A DNA stretch of 64,000 nucleotides from Caldalkalibacillus salinus. Its GTDB lineage: Bacteria; Bacillota; Bacilli; Caldalkalibacillales; JCM-10596. The position numbers and the translations under genes were made by a program. The stretch lies in contig NZ_JAERVL010000006.1 of assembly GCF_016745835.1 (NCBI RefSeq), forward strand, positions 62,001 through 126,000, given 5' to 3'. Within the stretch, counting starts at the first letter, position 1, and the number at the start of each line of letters is the position of its first letter. A model generated the notes under the pieces. It was given only the letters and a program-made list of their open reading frames with translations, did no database searches and was not told where the DNA came from. Shown piece by piece: positions 1 through 6,756 of the stretch.

Positions 1-870
1 AATTAACATGTCTCCTCTGAAGTCTCTATCGGTTGATTTAATAGTTTTACCTTCCTCATTAACAAACTTAATTGTTTTATGAGTTTTAAATCCTCTGGAA
101 CCTCTATTTTCAAGTAGTATATATTCATTGTGTTTACTATATCCAGCATCAAATAAGAAAAAATTATCAAATACTATGAATCCAGAAGAACCTGAAATAT
201 TGGGATTATAAAAATCCACTTCATTGTTTTCTATCTTTCCTAGATTAAAATCACTATAGTAGTAGAACCAGACTTGATTATCATTAACAACATTTAAAGC
301 ATAACAGTCACAGATATCCGCATCATTATTTGAAAATACTTTGTTTCCTTTCTCATCCCATGCTACTAGCCCAGAAGCACCTACAGGCGGGTTCCATCCA
401 TAATTTCCAAAAACGCCTTCATCAAAATAACTTGTCCAAATCTTTCCCTTTTTGCTTACTTGTACATTTTCAATACCATCACCTAACAGTATCTCTATAA
501 TATCTACTCCGTCTAAGGTAACTATTTTACCGTTTAGATCATATTTATTATTTCCGTAATATCTGGTTCTAGCACCTACAAGAAGTAGCTTATCCTCTTG
601 TAAAGGTTGCAAAAAATGATAGTTAAAAAATTGATTATAAATATAAGTTTCAAATATATACTGACTGTCCAAAATTAGCACTTTATAAGTATGTGCATCT
701 GAGAGCTTGGATTTAACAAACATCCCATCAATTCTTTGAGGCTCTTCATCTACAAGCAACACATAAATGTTCTTGTTAAATCCAATTGTAGAAGATACAA
801 TTCTATAACCATAAACATAATTGCTTATATCTTCTATAGCCTTAAGCTGATAATTTATTTTTTTCTTCAT
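1..870 (-). CDS. Unrecognised protein, N-terminal 290 residues (runs off the window); third cassette-like gene
   Basis: The frame is open from an ATG at 868-870 to the left edge, so the stop lies outside the window. A strong Shine-Dalgarno sequence (GAAAGGAG) sits 5 bases before the ATG. The protein has no signal peptide or membrane segment. It is rich in Trp, Tyr, Asn and Gly and shows recurring strand-turn motifs such as WTSYFDEGVFGNYGW and GLVAWDEKGNKVF, which look like beta-propeller blades; this is inference from composition and I do not recognise the family. It lies immediately behind palindromic repeat copy A and has the same orientation as the two DinB genes and the recombinase. It is therefore the third gene of a cassette-like series. 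The DNA is clearly more AT-rich than the core genes of the window. Confidence 0.75.
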   Translation of the reverse strand, partial: MKKKINYQLKAIEDISNYVYGYRIVSSTIGFNKNIYVLLVDEEPQRIDGMFVKSKLSDAHTYKVLILDSQYIFETYIYNQFFNYHFLQPLQEDKLLLVGARTRYYGNNKYDLNGKIVTLDGVDIIEILLGDGIENVQVSKKGKIWTSYFDEGVFGNYGWNPPVGASGLVAWDEKGNKVFSNNDADICDCYALNVVNDNQVWFYYYSDFNLGKIENNEVDFYNPNISGSSGFIVFDNFFLFDAGYSKHNEYILLENRGSRGFKTHKTIKFVNEEGKTIKSTDRDFRGDMLI

Positions 871-899
871 TGTATCTCCTTTCTATATTGCAATCATTT

Positions 900-1132
900 T
901 ACATAACGTTGCGTATTCACGACGCCCATGAGCCTTACAGGCGCAGGCTGAACCTAGAAATGCCTTTCTTGGTGAAGGCAAGCCGACTCGGTTGGCGAAC
1001 AGGATGTGTCGCTGAATTCACTTCAATGCCTTTCGACAACTGTCGACCGAGCCGCCCCCGCGCGGCAATGTGTGAATATTGTGTTATCGGATGGCGATGC
1101 CTTCTCTGTTCAGATTGCCATGGACGGCAATC
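900..1132 (-). repeat. Palindromic repeat copy A (attC-like) plus outer hairpin
   Basis: Imperfect palindrome behind the DinB gene at 1186-1662, read on the minus strand. One end carries GTTATCGG in plus orientation at 1083-1090 and the other carries ATAAC at 903-907. The interior matches copy B over most of its length. Past the ATAAC core, towards lower coordinates, similarity to copy B stops abruptly. An outer hairpin at 1113-1132 pairs GATTGCC with GGCAATC. I interpret 900-1090 as the recombination site ending the DinB cassette. A MITE-like repeat is the alternative. Confidence 0.6.
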
Positions 1133-1185
1133 CCTTTCTTGTTAAACTAAAGCACCCGTTACTTCAACAAAAAATCGAAATATTT

Positions 1186-1662
1186 TCAGTCCCAGATTTG
1201 TGGTCTATCAATATCCATTGTTCTCATATAGTCTAACAATTGACCTGTGTGAACAGATTCGTGATAAGCTATACGCAACAACATATCACCAAGTGTTCTA
1301 ACATATCCTACATCAGAACGATCTATTTTAATGTTTTCTAAATCACTGGGATTGATTGTCTTTATGTAACAAATGAATTTTTCACGATATGGTTGGGCAA
1401 ATGCCAAATCATCTTCTACTGTTGTAAATTTTTTTGCATCAAAAGGGTTAGACAAACTTGTTAACACTCCGCTACCTTTTCCCACAAGAATTTGATGATA
1501 AAGAAATTCACCTTCTAATATATGTCTAATCATCTCGGCACAAGTCATTGCTTCTTCATCAGGTTTCCATTCTAGCATCTTGCTCGGTATTGCTTTCCAT
1601 ACTTTTATGCTCCTACGTCTAATTTCTTCAAAATTTAGTATTATTAAATCATTCTGGTTCAC
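1186..1662 (-). CDS. DinB/YfiT-family putative metal-dependent protein (cassette gene 2)
   Basis: 158 residues, the usual DinB-family size of about 150-170. The metal-binding histidine pattern of the family is visible: H47 in MIRHILEGE, then H134 and H138 in AYHESVHTGQ. DinB-like proteins are four-helix-bundle metalloproteins, and in Firmicutes several are bacillithiol- or other thiol-transferases. The substrate here cannot be told. The start is GTG, chosen because GGGGGAG lies about 8 bases upstream. The gene sits alone between palindromic repeats A and B, about 960 bp from switch point to switch point, with no clear promoter of its own. It is codirectional with the upstream recombinase, and its base composition is AT-rich like the rest of the island. 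Confidence 0.8.
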   Translation of the reverse strand: MNQNDLIILNFEEIRRRSIKVWKAIPSKMLEWKPDEEAMTCAEMIRHILEGEFLYHQILVGKGSGVLTSLSNPFDAKKFTTVEDDLAFAQPYREKFICYIKTINPSDLENIKIDRSDVGYVRTLGDMLLRIAYHESVHTGQLLDYMRTMDIDRPQIWD

Positions 1663-1822
1663 TTTGTTTCTCCCCCTGTATACTTCTTATTCTATGACAA
1701 AGAAAGAACACTCGTTCTCACTATGCCAAATATGAAATATTTCATTAAAAGACTTTCCTTCCCATATAAATTTTAATTAATGTTTCATAACTCTTGTTAA
1801 ACTAGTATATTCTATGCTTTTA

Positions 1823-2110
1823 AAAACTGCGGCCATGGACGGACGCACCTTTACATCGCTTTCCGATAACGTTCTTGTGTTCACAACGCCCGTGAGCTTA
1901 CAGGCGAAGGCTGAACCTAGAAATGCCTTTCTTGGTGAAGCCAAGCAGACACGGTTAGTGAACGAGTTGTGTCGAGCGATACTACCTTGTATCCTCTTCG
2001 AGACCGAGGGCGCTTGTCGCCCGGCGCGTGAAAACGGTGTTATCGGATGGTGATGTCTACTCTGTTCAGAGGTTGCCATGGACGGCAACCCCTTTCTTGT
2101 TAATCTAAAG
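1823..2110 (-). repeat. Palindromic repeat copy B (complete, attC-like with extended arms)
   Basis: The only copy with both halves intact. The core spans 1863-2046 with terminal CCGATAAC and GTTATCGG inverted repeats. Arms extend outward (ACATC-N5-CCGATAAC against GTTATCGG-N5-GATGT). Further out lie hairpins with a CCATGGACGG loop at about 1834-1853 and 2071-2090. Internal stems include CGCC/GGCG, CTTGG/CCAAG and GGGCG/CGCCC. Short ORFs through the element are not credible genes. It separates the two DinB genes. Confidence 0.7.
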
Positions 2111-2207
2111 CACCCTATAGTTAATCAAAGAAGTTCAATATTTGATAATTAATTTAAGCTGCATATTGTTATCCCTTTTTACCTTCCCCGTTAGTACAAT
2201 TTTATTC

Positions 2208-2690
2208 TTATTCTCCTGTTTCCCAACTACCTTGCAACTTCCGAATGTAAACGATTTGTCCAATGTGATATGCGTTATGAGTAGATACATTTCCTAGTAA
2301 TGCCCACCACTTCGCAGGCACTGGAAAACCTACAACATCATTTTCAATTTTTTCTTTTGTTAATAAACTTTGCCATCGTAATAACACTTCTAATAGGTGG
2401 TCTTTTAAGTAATTAAATGTATGGTTAGCATGGATTTCAAAACTTTTATTATTATTTCCTATTGACTGTACAGCATTGAAATCAGATTCTTGGTATCTTT
2501 TTTGCCATGTTTGGTTCCAATATAATAGATGTTGCACAATTTCGGCTATACTATGACTATTTTCGTTTGGCTTCCAAAATGCTTGCTCTTCTGACAAATC
2601 TTCTACTGATTCTGAAAATGTTATATACCAACTAGGGTCATTAGCATTTGCTAACAACAGTTCAGATAAAACCTCTTTTGCATGAACCAT
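2208..2690 (-). CDS. DinB-family putative metal-dependent protein (cassette gene 1)
   Basis: 160 residues, DinB-like. H54 (IVQHLLYW) and the pair H138/H142 (STHNAYHIGQ) have almost the same spacing as in the neighbour at 1186-1662, so the metal site looks intact. Overall identity between the two is low: they are relatives but not a recent duplication. Thiol-transferase or hydrolase activity is known for some family members, but nothing here shows the substrate. The ATG is preceded by GAGGAG. The gene lies between repeat copy C (next to the recombinase) and the complete copy B, and is therefore the recombinase-proximal cassette. No clear sigma-A promoter is seen directly upstream. Confidence 0.8.
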   Translation of the reverse strand: MVHAKEVLSELLLANANDPSWYITFSESVEDLSEEQAFWKPNENSHSIAEIVQHLLYWNQTWQKRYQESDFNAVQSIGNNNKSFEIHANHTFNYLKDHLLEVLLRWQSLLTKEKIENDVVGFPVPAKWWALLGNVSTHNAYHIGQIVYIRKLQGSWETGE

Positions 2691-2774
2691 TACCCCACAC
2701 TCCTCATTTTAATATCTTTAACAATCCTACTTCGATAGTTGAAGATAAATATTATTAATTAAAGCACTTTCGAT

Positions 2775-2828
2775 TTTTTAAAATTTGTGGCCATGGGCGA
2801 CCGCAACCATACATCGCTTTCCGATAAC
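2775..2828 (-). repeat. Palindromic repeat copy C (half site at the recombinase-proximal junction)
   Basis: Only one half of the repeat is present. On the minus strand it begins exactly at GTTATCGGAAAGCGATGT and continues through a CCATGGCCACAA hairpin arm into the leader of the first DinB gene. Nothing on the recombinase side of the GTTAT core matches copies A or B. This is what an attI/attC hybrid junction would look like after cassette insertion. Confidence 0.6.
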
Positions 2829-2893
2829 ATATTTTTTCTGACATCTATCATAATAAATGATATTTTAATAGATTTTACGACAGATGTCGTAAA
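2829..2893 (-). other. Candidate attI-like region behind the recombinase
   Basis: Contains a perfect palindrome with 9-base arms (TTTACGACA-GA-TGTCGTAAA, 2874-2893). A further GACATCT at 2840-2846 is inverted relative to AGATGTC inside the palindrome. It abuts the point where the repeat homology of copy C begins. I suggest recombinase-binding sites. The palindrome could also act as a terminator for the recombinase gene, but no T-run follows its stem. Confidence 0.4.
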
Positions 2894-2915
2894 TAATCAC
2901 TTTAAAACTTGAAAT

Positions 2916-4025
2916 CTATTGTTCATCAGGCCTTTCATGTAACATTCGATCCAATGGACTTTGGATCCTACTGACATCCTTTTTGGTCACATGTGTATAA
3001 ATCTCAGTCGTCGTTGAATTTTTATGTCCTAATAATTCTTGGATATACCTTAAGTCCGTCCCTCCTTCTAATAAATGAGTAGCAAATGAATGACGCAGAG
3101 AATGAATCGATACTTTTTTGGTAATTTTAGCATTGGTACAAGCCTTTTCAAAGATTCTTTGAACTGTCCTTGCTGTAATATGCTTATCTGGATTTTCACC
3201 GGGAAACAGCCACTGACGTGGTCGGTACATCATCACATAATCTATTATGACGTCTAATGCAGCTTTGGAAAGGATGGTGTATCTATCTTTTCTTCCTTTT
3301 CCTTGCTTAACATGTAGCAACATTCTGTCTTTATCGATATCACTTACTTTTAGTTGTACCACTTCACTCACACGTAGGCCAGCTGAGTATGTCACATAAA
3401 GTATAGCTCGGTGTTTTTTATTTTTTACAGAGTTTAGTAAACTATAAACTTCTTTAAGACTCAGTATAGTAGGCAGTTTTTGTTGTTTTTTGGGTCGAGG
3501 AATATCTAGTTTCATCTGTCTTCCTATTACATATTCATAATAAAAGTTAAAGGAACTGATCGCTTGGTTAACATATGAATGGGTTCTTTCTTTCTCTTCT
3601 ATTAGGAAAAGCAGATATTGCTTTACATTTTCCTCCGTTAATTCACTTGGTAATTTATTAAAATATCTAGATAATCGTTTAATATGTAATACGTATACCT
3701 TGCGAGACCGCGAACTATAGCCGCGTAGCTGAAGTTCATGTTTCTTTTTTTCTAACGTATAGGCTAGAGGAATCTCTATATTTTTACTGTTGGACATTGT
3801 AGAAGAATCGGGATTATTGAACGTTGGTGAATAGATAATTTTTTCTTCTGAGAAGACTCCCTTGACGTGTTCCAGTGCTTTTCTCGTGTTTGGAATAATC
3901 CAACATTTCTTTTCTTGATTCCACTGACGTCCTTTTACTGCTCTTATTTTCTGTACTCGTTCTTCAGAGTAGGGAAAATATACGTGTAGCTCGTATTCAC
4001 TTACTTTTTTTATCCTTATCGTCAT
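2916..4025 (-). CDS. Tyrosine recombinase (XerC/D- and IntI-related) with extra N-terminal domain
   Basis: 369 residues. The C-terminal catalytic domain is complete: R218 (AGLRVSE), K243 (QGKGRKDR), H308 and R311 (HSLRHSFATHLLE), H334 (LLGH) and nucleophile Y343 (EIYTHV). It ends in IQSPLDRML, similar to the end of integron integrases. The SAM-like core-binding domain is at about 88-170. Residues 1-65 form an added domain with RQWNQEKKCWIIP, resembling a HARP-like module (inference). The insertion between catalytic patches that defines true IntI enzymes is absent. The gene lies about 285 bp beyond the ssrA 3' end and is codirectional with the downstream repeat-separated genes. I predict that it acts on the palindromic repeats or on ssrA. 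Classical phage-type integrase is the alternative. Confidence 0.9.
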   Translation of the reverse strand: MTIRIKKVSEYELHVYFPYSEERVQKIRAVKGRQWNQEKKCWIIPNTRKALEHVKGVFSEEKIIYSPTFNNPDSSTMSNSKNIEIPLAYTLEKKKHELQLRGYSSRSRKVYVLHIKRLSRYFNKLPSELTEENVKQYLLFLIEEKERTHSYVNQAISSFNFYYEYVIGRQMKLDIPRPKKQQKLPTILSLKEVYSLLNSVKNKKHRAILYVTYSAGLRVSEVVQLKVSDIDKDRMLLHVKQGKGRKDRYTILSKAALDVIIDYVMMYRPRQWLFPGENPDKHITARTVQRIFEKACTNAKITKKVSIHSLRHSFATHLLEGGTDLRYIQELLGHKNSTTTEIYTHVTKKDVSRIQSPLDRMLHERPDEQ

Positions 4026-4283
4026 AGCTTTACCTCTTTTTAAATTGGAGTGATACGATGGTGTCTGACATGGTTATATATATCATAAATGCATACTTTT
4101 TAATGGAAATAATTTCTTTAGTTCTTCAGTATACTACAAAAATCCTTCCCAAAAACAAAAAAAGCACCTTTTCAGGCACTTTTTCAGGCACTTTTTGTCA
4201 AACATTCGAATTATATGTTTGTCGGCGAGTTTTTGAAGCATAAGCTTTCCGAACGGAAATTTTATGGTTTATGTCACACAGAA
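4026..4283. other. Intergenic stretch between recombinase and ssrA with a direct repeat
   Basis: AT-rich and without a credible gene; the 61-codon plus-strand frame at 4058-4243 has no ribosome-binding site or family look. Two adjacent 12-bp copies of TTTTCAGGCACT lie at 4170-4193, upstream of the recombinase start. They may be a regulatory site or recombinase arm sites. No clear sigma-A promoter is seen. Confidence 0.4.
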
Positions 4284-4315
4284 ATAAAAAAACCACCAAA
4301 TTAGTATTTTGGTGG
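4284..4315 (-). terminator. Rho-independent terminator of ssrA
   Basis: On the minus strand the tmRNA 3' end CCACCAAA pairs with TTTGGTGG, followed by a run of T. The hairpin therefore uses the encoded CCA end as its 5' arm. Confidence 0.8.
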
Positions 4316-4667
4316 AGGCGGTGGGAGTCGAACCCACGTCCGAAGATAACGCAACAATAGCCTCTACGAGCGTAGTCATTGTATTTGAGCTTCGCCTATT
4401 AGAACGCCCAACGACTGGCCACCTAATAAGCTAACCTGATTAGCTTAGACATGATCCGCAGGTGGAGAACCATGCTGCAGCCCACTGATGAGTGAACCCT
4501 AGTCTGTCAACATGGGCGATTGACAGGTAGAGCCGCTAGCATTATGCTGCTAAAGCGAAGTTATTGTTAGATTTGCCAGTTATTATTGGCGAATGCGTTT
4601 TTACGAGGCCGACCCCTCGACTCGCAGCTAAAGCCCGAACTATCCCCGTCGAATCCAGAACGCCCCC
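4310..4667 (-). ncRNA. ssrA: Transfer-messenger RNA (tmRNA)
   Basis: One-piece tmRNA of about 358 nt. The 5' end GGGGGCG pairs with 3' CGCCTCC to form the acceptor stem (one G-U pair), followed by A and an encoded CCA. The T arm (GTGGGTTCGACTCCCAC) and the D-like 5' part (GATTCGACGGGGATAG) are typical. The reading frame encodes GKSNNNFALAA followed by TAA. tmRNA with SmpB rescues stalled ribosomes and tags the nascent chain for ClpP-type proteases. It is normally directly behind smpB, but here a long tandem array separates the two. The 3' end of ssrA is a frequent integration site for mobile elements, which fits the recombinase island just beyond it. Confidence 0.95.
4542..4577 (-). other. 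tmRNA tag reading frame
   Basis: Codes for GKSNNNFALAA and a TAA stop inside tmRNA. The initial alanine of the tag comes from the charged tmRNA itself. The ALAA end is the usual recognition signal for ClpXP-type proteolysis. Confidence 0.9.
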
Positions 4668-4792
4668 TCATAGGAGTGTCTGTTCTAAGATAGTTTTACA
4701 GCTCAGCTGTTATCTTCAAGCGTACGTTACGCTCTATTCAGCTGTCGTCAGTGACTCAATCGCTAGTCTCTGATAGTGTCACTAGATAATAT

Positions 4793-4821
4793 ACTATAGC
4801 ATATTCACAGTAAAAATGCAA
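4793..4821 (-). promoter_or_regulatory. Sigma-A promoter of ssrA
   Basis: On the minus strand TTGCAT, a 17-bp spacer and TATAGT with an extended -10 TGC. The start would lie about 120 nt before the mature tmRNA 5' end, so a 5' leader must be removed, usually by RNase P. Confidence 0.75.
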
Positions 4822-4850
4822 CTTTTACACTGATCAAGTGTGCCGTAACC

Positions 4851-5640
4851 CCCTCCGAAGCAACCTTTGAGTGAAGCTCGAGTAGCGGAGGAGAGGAGCA
4901 CCAGCCTTACGCTCTTTGACACCCCATAGCACGTGACGTGCCCCTCCGAAGCAACCTTTGAGCGAGGCTCGAGTTGCGCAGGAGTGGAGCACCAACCTTA
5001 CGCTATTTGACACCCTATAGCAAGTGGCAATTGGCGTGCCCTCTCCGAAGCAACCTTTGAGTGAAGCTCGAGTTGCGGAGGAGAGGAGCACCAGCCTTAC
5101 GCTATTTGACCCCCCATAGCAAGTGACGTGCCCCTCCGAAGCACCCTTTGAGCGATGCTCGAGTTGCGGAGGAGAGGAGCACCAGCCTTCCGCTATTTGA
5201 CACCTATAGCAAGTGACGTGCCCCCTCCGAAGCAACCTTTGAGCGAGGCTCGAGGTGCGCAGGAGTGGAGCACCAACCGTACGCTATTTGACACCCTATA
5301 GCACGTGGCAATTGGCGTGCCCTCTCCGAAGCACCCTTTGAGTGAAGCTCGAGTTGCGGAGGAGAGGAGCACCAGCCTTCCGCTATTTGACACCTATAGC
5401 AAGTGACGTGCCCCCTCCGAAGCAACCTTTGAGCGATGCTCGAGTTGCGGAGGAGAGGAGCACCAGCCTTACGCTATTTGACACCCCATAGCAAGTGACG
5501 TGCCCCTCCGAAGCAACCTTTGAGCGATGCTCGAGTTGCGGAGGAGAGGAGCACCAGCCTTACGCTATTTGACACCTATAGCAAGTGACGTGCCCCCTCC
5601 GAAGCAACCTTTGAGCGATGCTCGAGTTGCGGAGAAGGGG
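4851..5640. repeat. Tandem array of nine 91/99-bp structured units between ssrA and smpB
   Basis: Units begin with CCTCCGAAGCAACCTTTGAG near 4851, 4942, 5041, 5132, 5223, 5322, 5413, 5504 and 5594; the last is partial. Spacing is 91 bp except for two 99-bp units carrying an extra CAATTGGC-type segment. Each unit has a hairpin CTCCG-CAAC-GAGC/GCTC-GTTG-CGGAG and a second one, GCTAT/ATAGC. Frames through it code repetitive peptides and look non-coding. It is not a CRISPR, because the whole unit is conserved and no variable spacers occur. Confidence 0.9.
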
Positions 5641-5658
5641 GCCACGCCACTAAACAAA

Positions 5659-6123
5659 TTACATCTTCTGCCGCTCCCGAAACGCCCGCTCGATATCCCG
5701 CTTGGCATCCTTTCGTTTTAGCGCCTCACGCTTATCGTGTAGCTTTTTACCTTTCGCTAGAGCCAATTGTAACTTGGCATAACCGTTTTTGAGATATAAT
5801 TTTAGCGGAACCAAAGAAAAGCCTTGTTCCCGTGTTTTACCGATCAACTGATTTATTTCCTTACGATTGAGCAATAATTTCCGCGCCCGTTCAGGCTCAT
5901 GATTGTAGCGATTACCTTGCTCATACGGGCTGATGTGCATATTGTGTAGCCACACCTCTCCGTTTTTGACACGGGCGAAGCTGTCCTTTAAATTAGACCT
6001 TCCGGCTCGGATAGACTTAATTTCTGTCCCCGTAAGAACAATACCAGCCTCAAACGTTTCTTCTATATGAAAATCGTGTCTGGCCTTTTTATTCTGGGCC
6101 ACTGTTTTAATCCCTCTAGCCAT
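5659..6123 (-). CDS. smpB: SsrA-binding protein SmpB
   Basis: 154 residues, the family length. It begins [18 protein letters not shown] and has the beta-barrel core ([30 protein letters not shown]) and the basic C-terminal tail ([27 protein letters not shown]) that becomes helical in the ribosomal mRNA channel. It binds the tRNA-like domain of tmRNA and delivers it with EF-Tu to stalled ribosomes. The C-terminal residues lie next to the last partial unit of the tandem array. In relatives smpB directly follows rnr; here the two are separated by the molybdenum module. Confidence 0.97.
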   Translation of the reverse strand: MARGIKTVAQNKKARHDFHIEETFEAGIVLTGTEIKSIRAGRSNLKDSFARVKNGEVWLHNMHISPYEQGNRYNHEPERARKLLLNRKEINQLIGKTREQGFSLVPLKLYLKNGYAKLQLALAKGKKLHDKREALKRKDAKRDIERAFRERQKM

Positions 6124-6220
6124 AGGGTAACACCTCGATTCTATCTGTACCCTTCATTATATCAATATCTGTTTCCATAGTTCAACAGGTCCGATTTTGT
6201 AAGAGGTCACAATAACGCCA

Positions 6221-6754
6221 TTAGTGATAAACAACCCCGAATAAGATGGCGATCCCGATCACAGCTAAAGGATGCAAATGGAAAACGAAGATGAGCACAG
6301 CTGCAACGCCAAAAATAGCTATGTTCATCGTGTTCGTCATTTCCTTCATCCCTAGCTCCCAAGTGACTTGGAGCAGGAATACGATCACCACAACCCGTAA
6401 AACCTTGACGATGCCCTCTATCTTAGAGATGTTCTTAAATTTAATGTAGAGCGTGGTGAGTATGACGACGAGGACAGCCGTGGGGATGACCATTCCCCCA
6501 ATGGCTGAAACAATACCAAAAACACCGCCAACTTTATAACCGACAATGGCAGCGATTTTAGTTGTGATAGGACCGGGGAGTGTGTTCCCTAAGGCTAAGG
6601 CCTCCATAAATTCATCATGTGTCATCCAACCGTAATTTTCGACGACTTCTTTTTCTATAAAAGGAATAGACGCAGGCCCACCACCGAAACCGAAGAGCCC
6701 TGGCTTAACGAAACCTATAAATAGTTGCCAATAAGTGATCAGCGATTCTGCCAT
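6221..6754 (-). CDS. Half-size chromate transporter (single CHR domain)
   Basis: 177 residues, one CHR domain, about half the length of full ChrA. The signature FVKPGLFGFGGGPASIPFIEKEVVENYGWMT is present at the N-terminus, then LGNTLPGPITTKIAAIVGYKVGG and about four further hydrophobic segments. Full-length ChrA exports chromate in exchange for other ions. Single-domain versions normally occur in pairs (as ywrA/ywrB in B. subtilis), but only one is seen here. The start lies two bases after the stop of the molybdopterin oxidoreductase, so it is probably translated from the same mRNA. In this operon transport of another oxyanion (for example molybdate-like, sulfur or arsenic species) is a reasonable inference but unproven. 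Confidence 0.85.
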   Translation of the reverse strand: MAESLITYWQLFIGFVKPGLFGFGGGPASIPFIEKEVVENYGWMTHDEFMEALALGNTLPGPITTKIAAIVGYKVGGVFGIVSAIGGMVIPTAVLVVILTTLYIKFKNISKIEGIVKVLRVVVIVFLLQVTWELGMKEMTNTMNIAIFGVAAVLIFVFHLHPLAVIGIAILFGVVYH

Positions 6755-6756
6755 CC

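Noticed and set aside
1777-2088. Short frames on both strands across repeat copy B
   Set aside because: They lie inside a palindromic element, are not conserved in copy A and have no start signals.
2916-4025. Calling the recombinase a true integron integrase (IntI)
   Set aside because: The IntI-specific insertion between catalytic patches is missing; only the C-terminal end and context are integron-like.
4058-4243. 61-codon plus-strand frame between recombinase and ssrA
   Set aside because: No ribosome-binding site, low complexity, and it includes a direct repeat.
4851-5640. CRISPR array
   Set aside because: The whole 91-bp unit is conserved, there are no unique spacers and no cas genes nearby.
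4834-5721. Open frames of 60-130 codons through the smpB-ssrA repeat array
   Set aside because: They follow the repeat period, exist on both strands and lack ribosome-binding sites.
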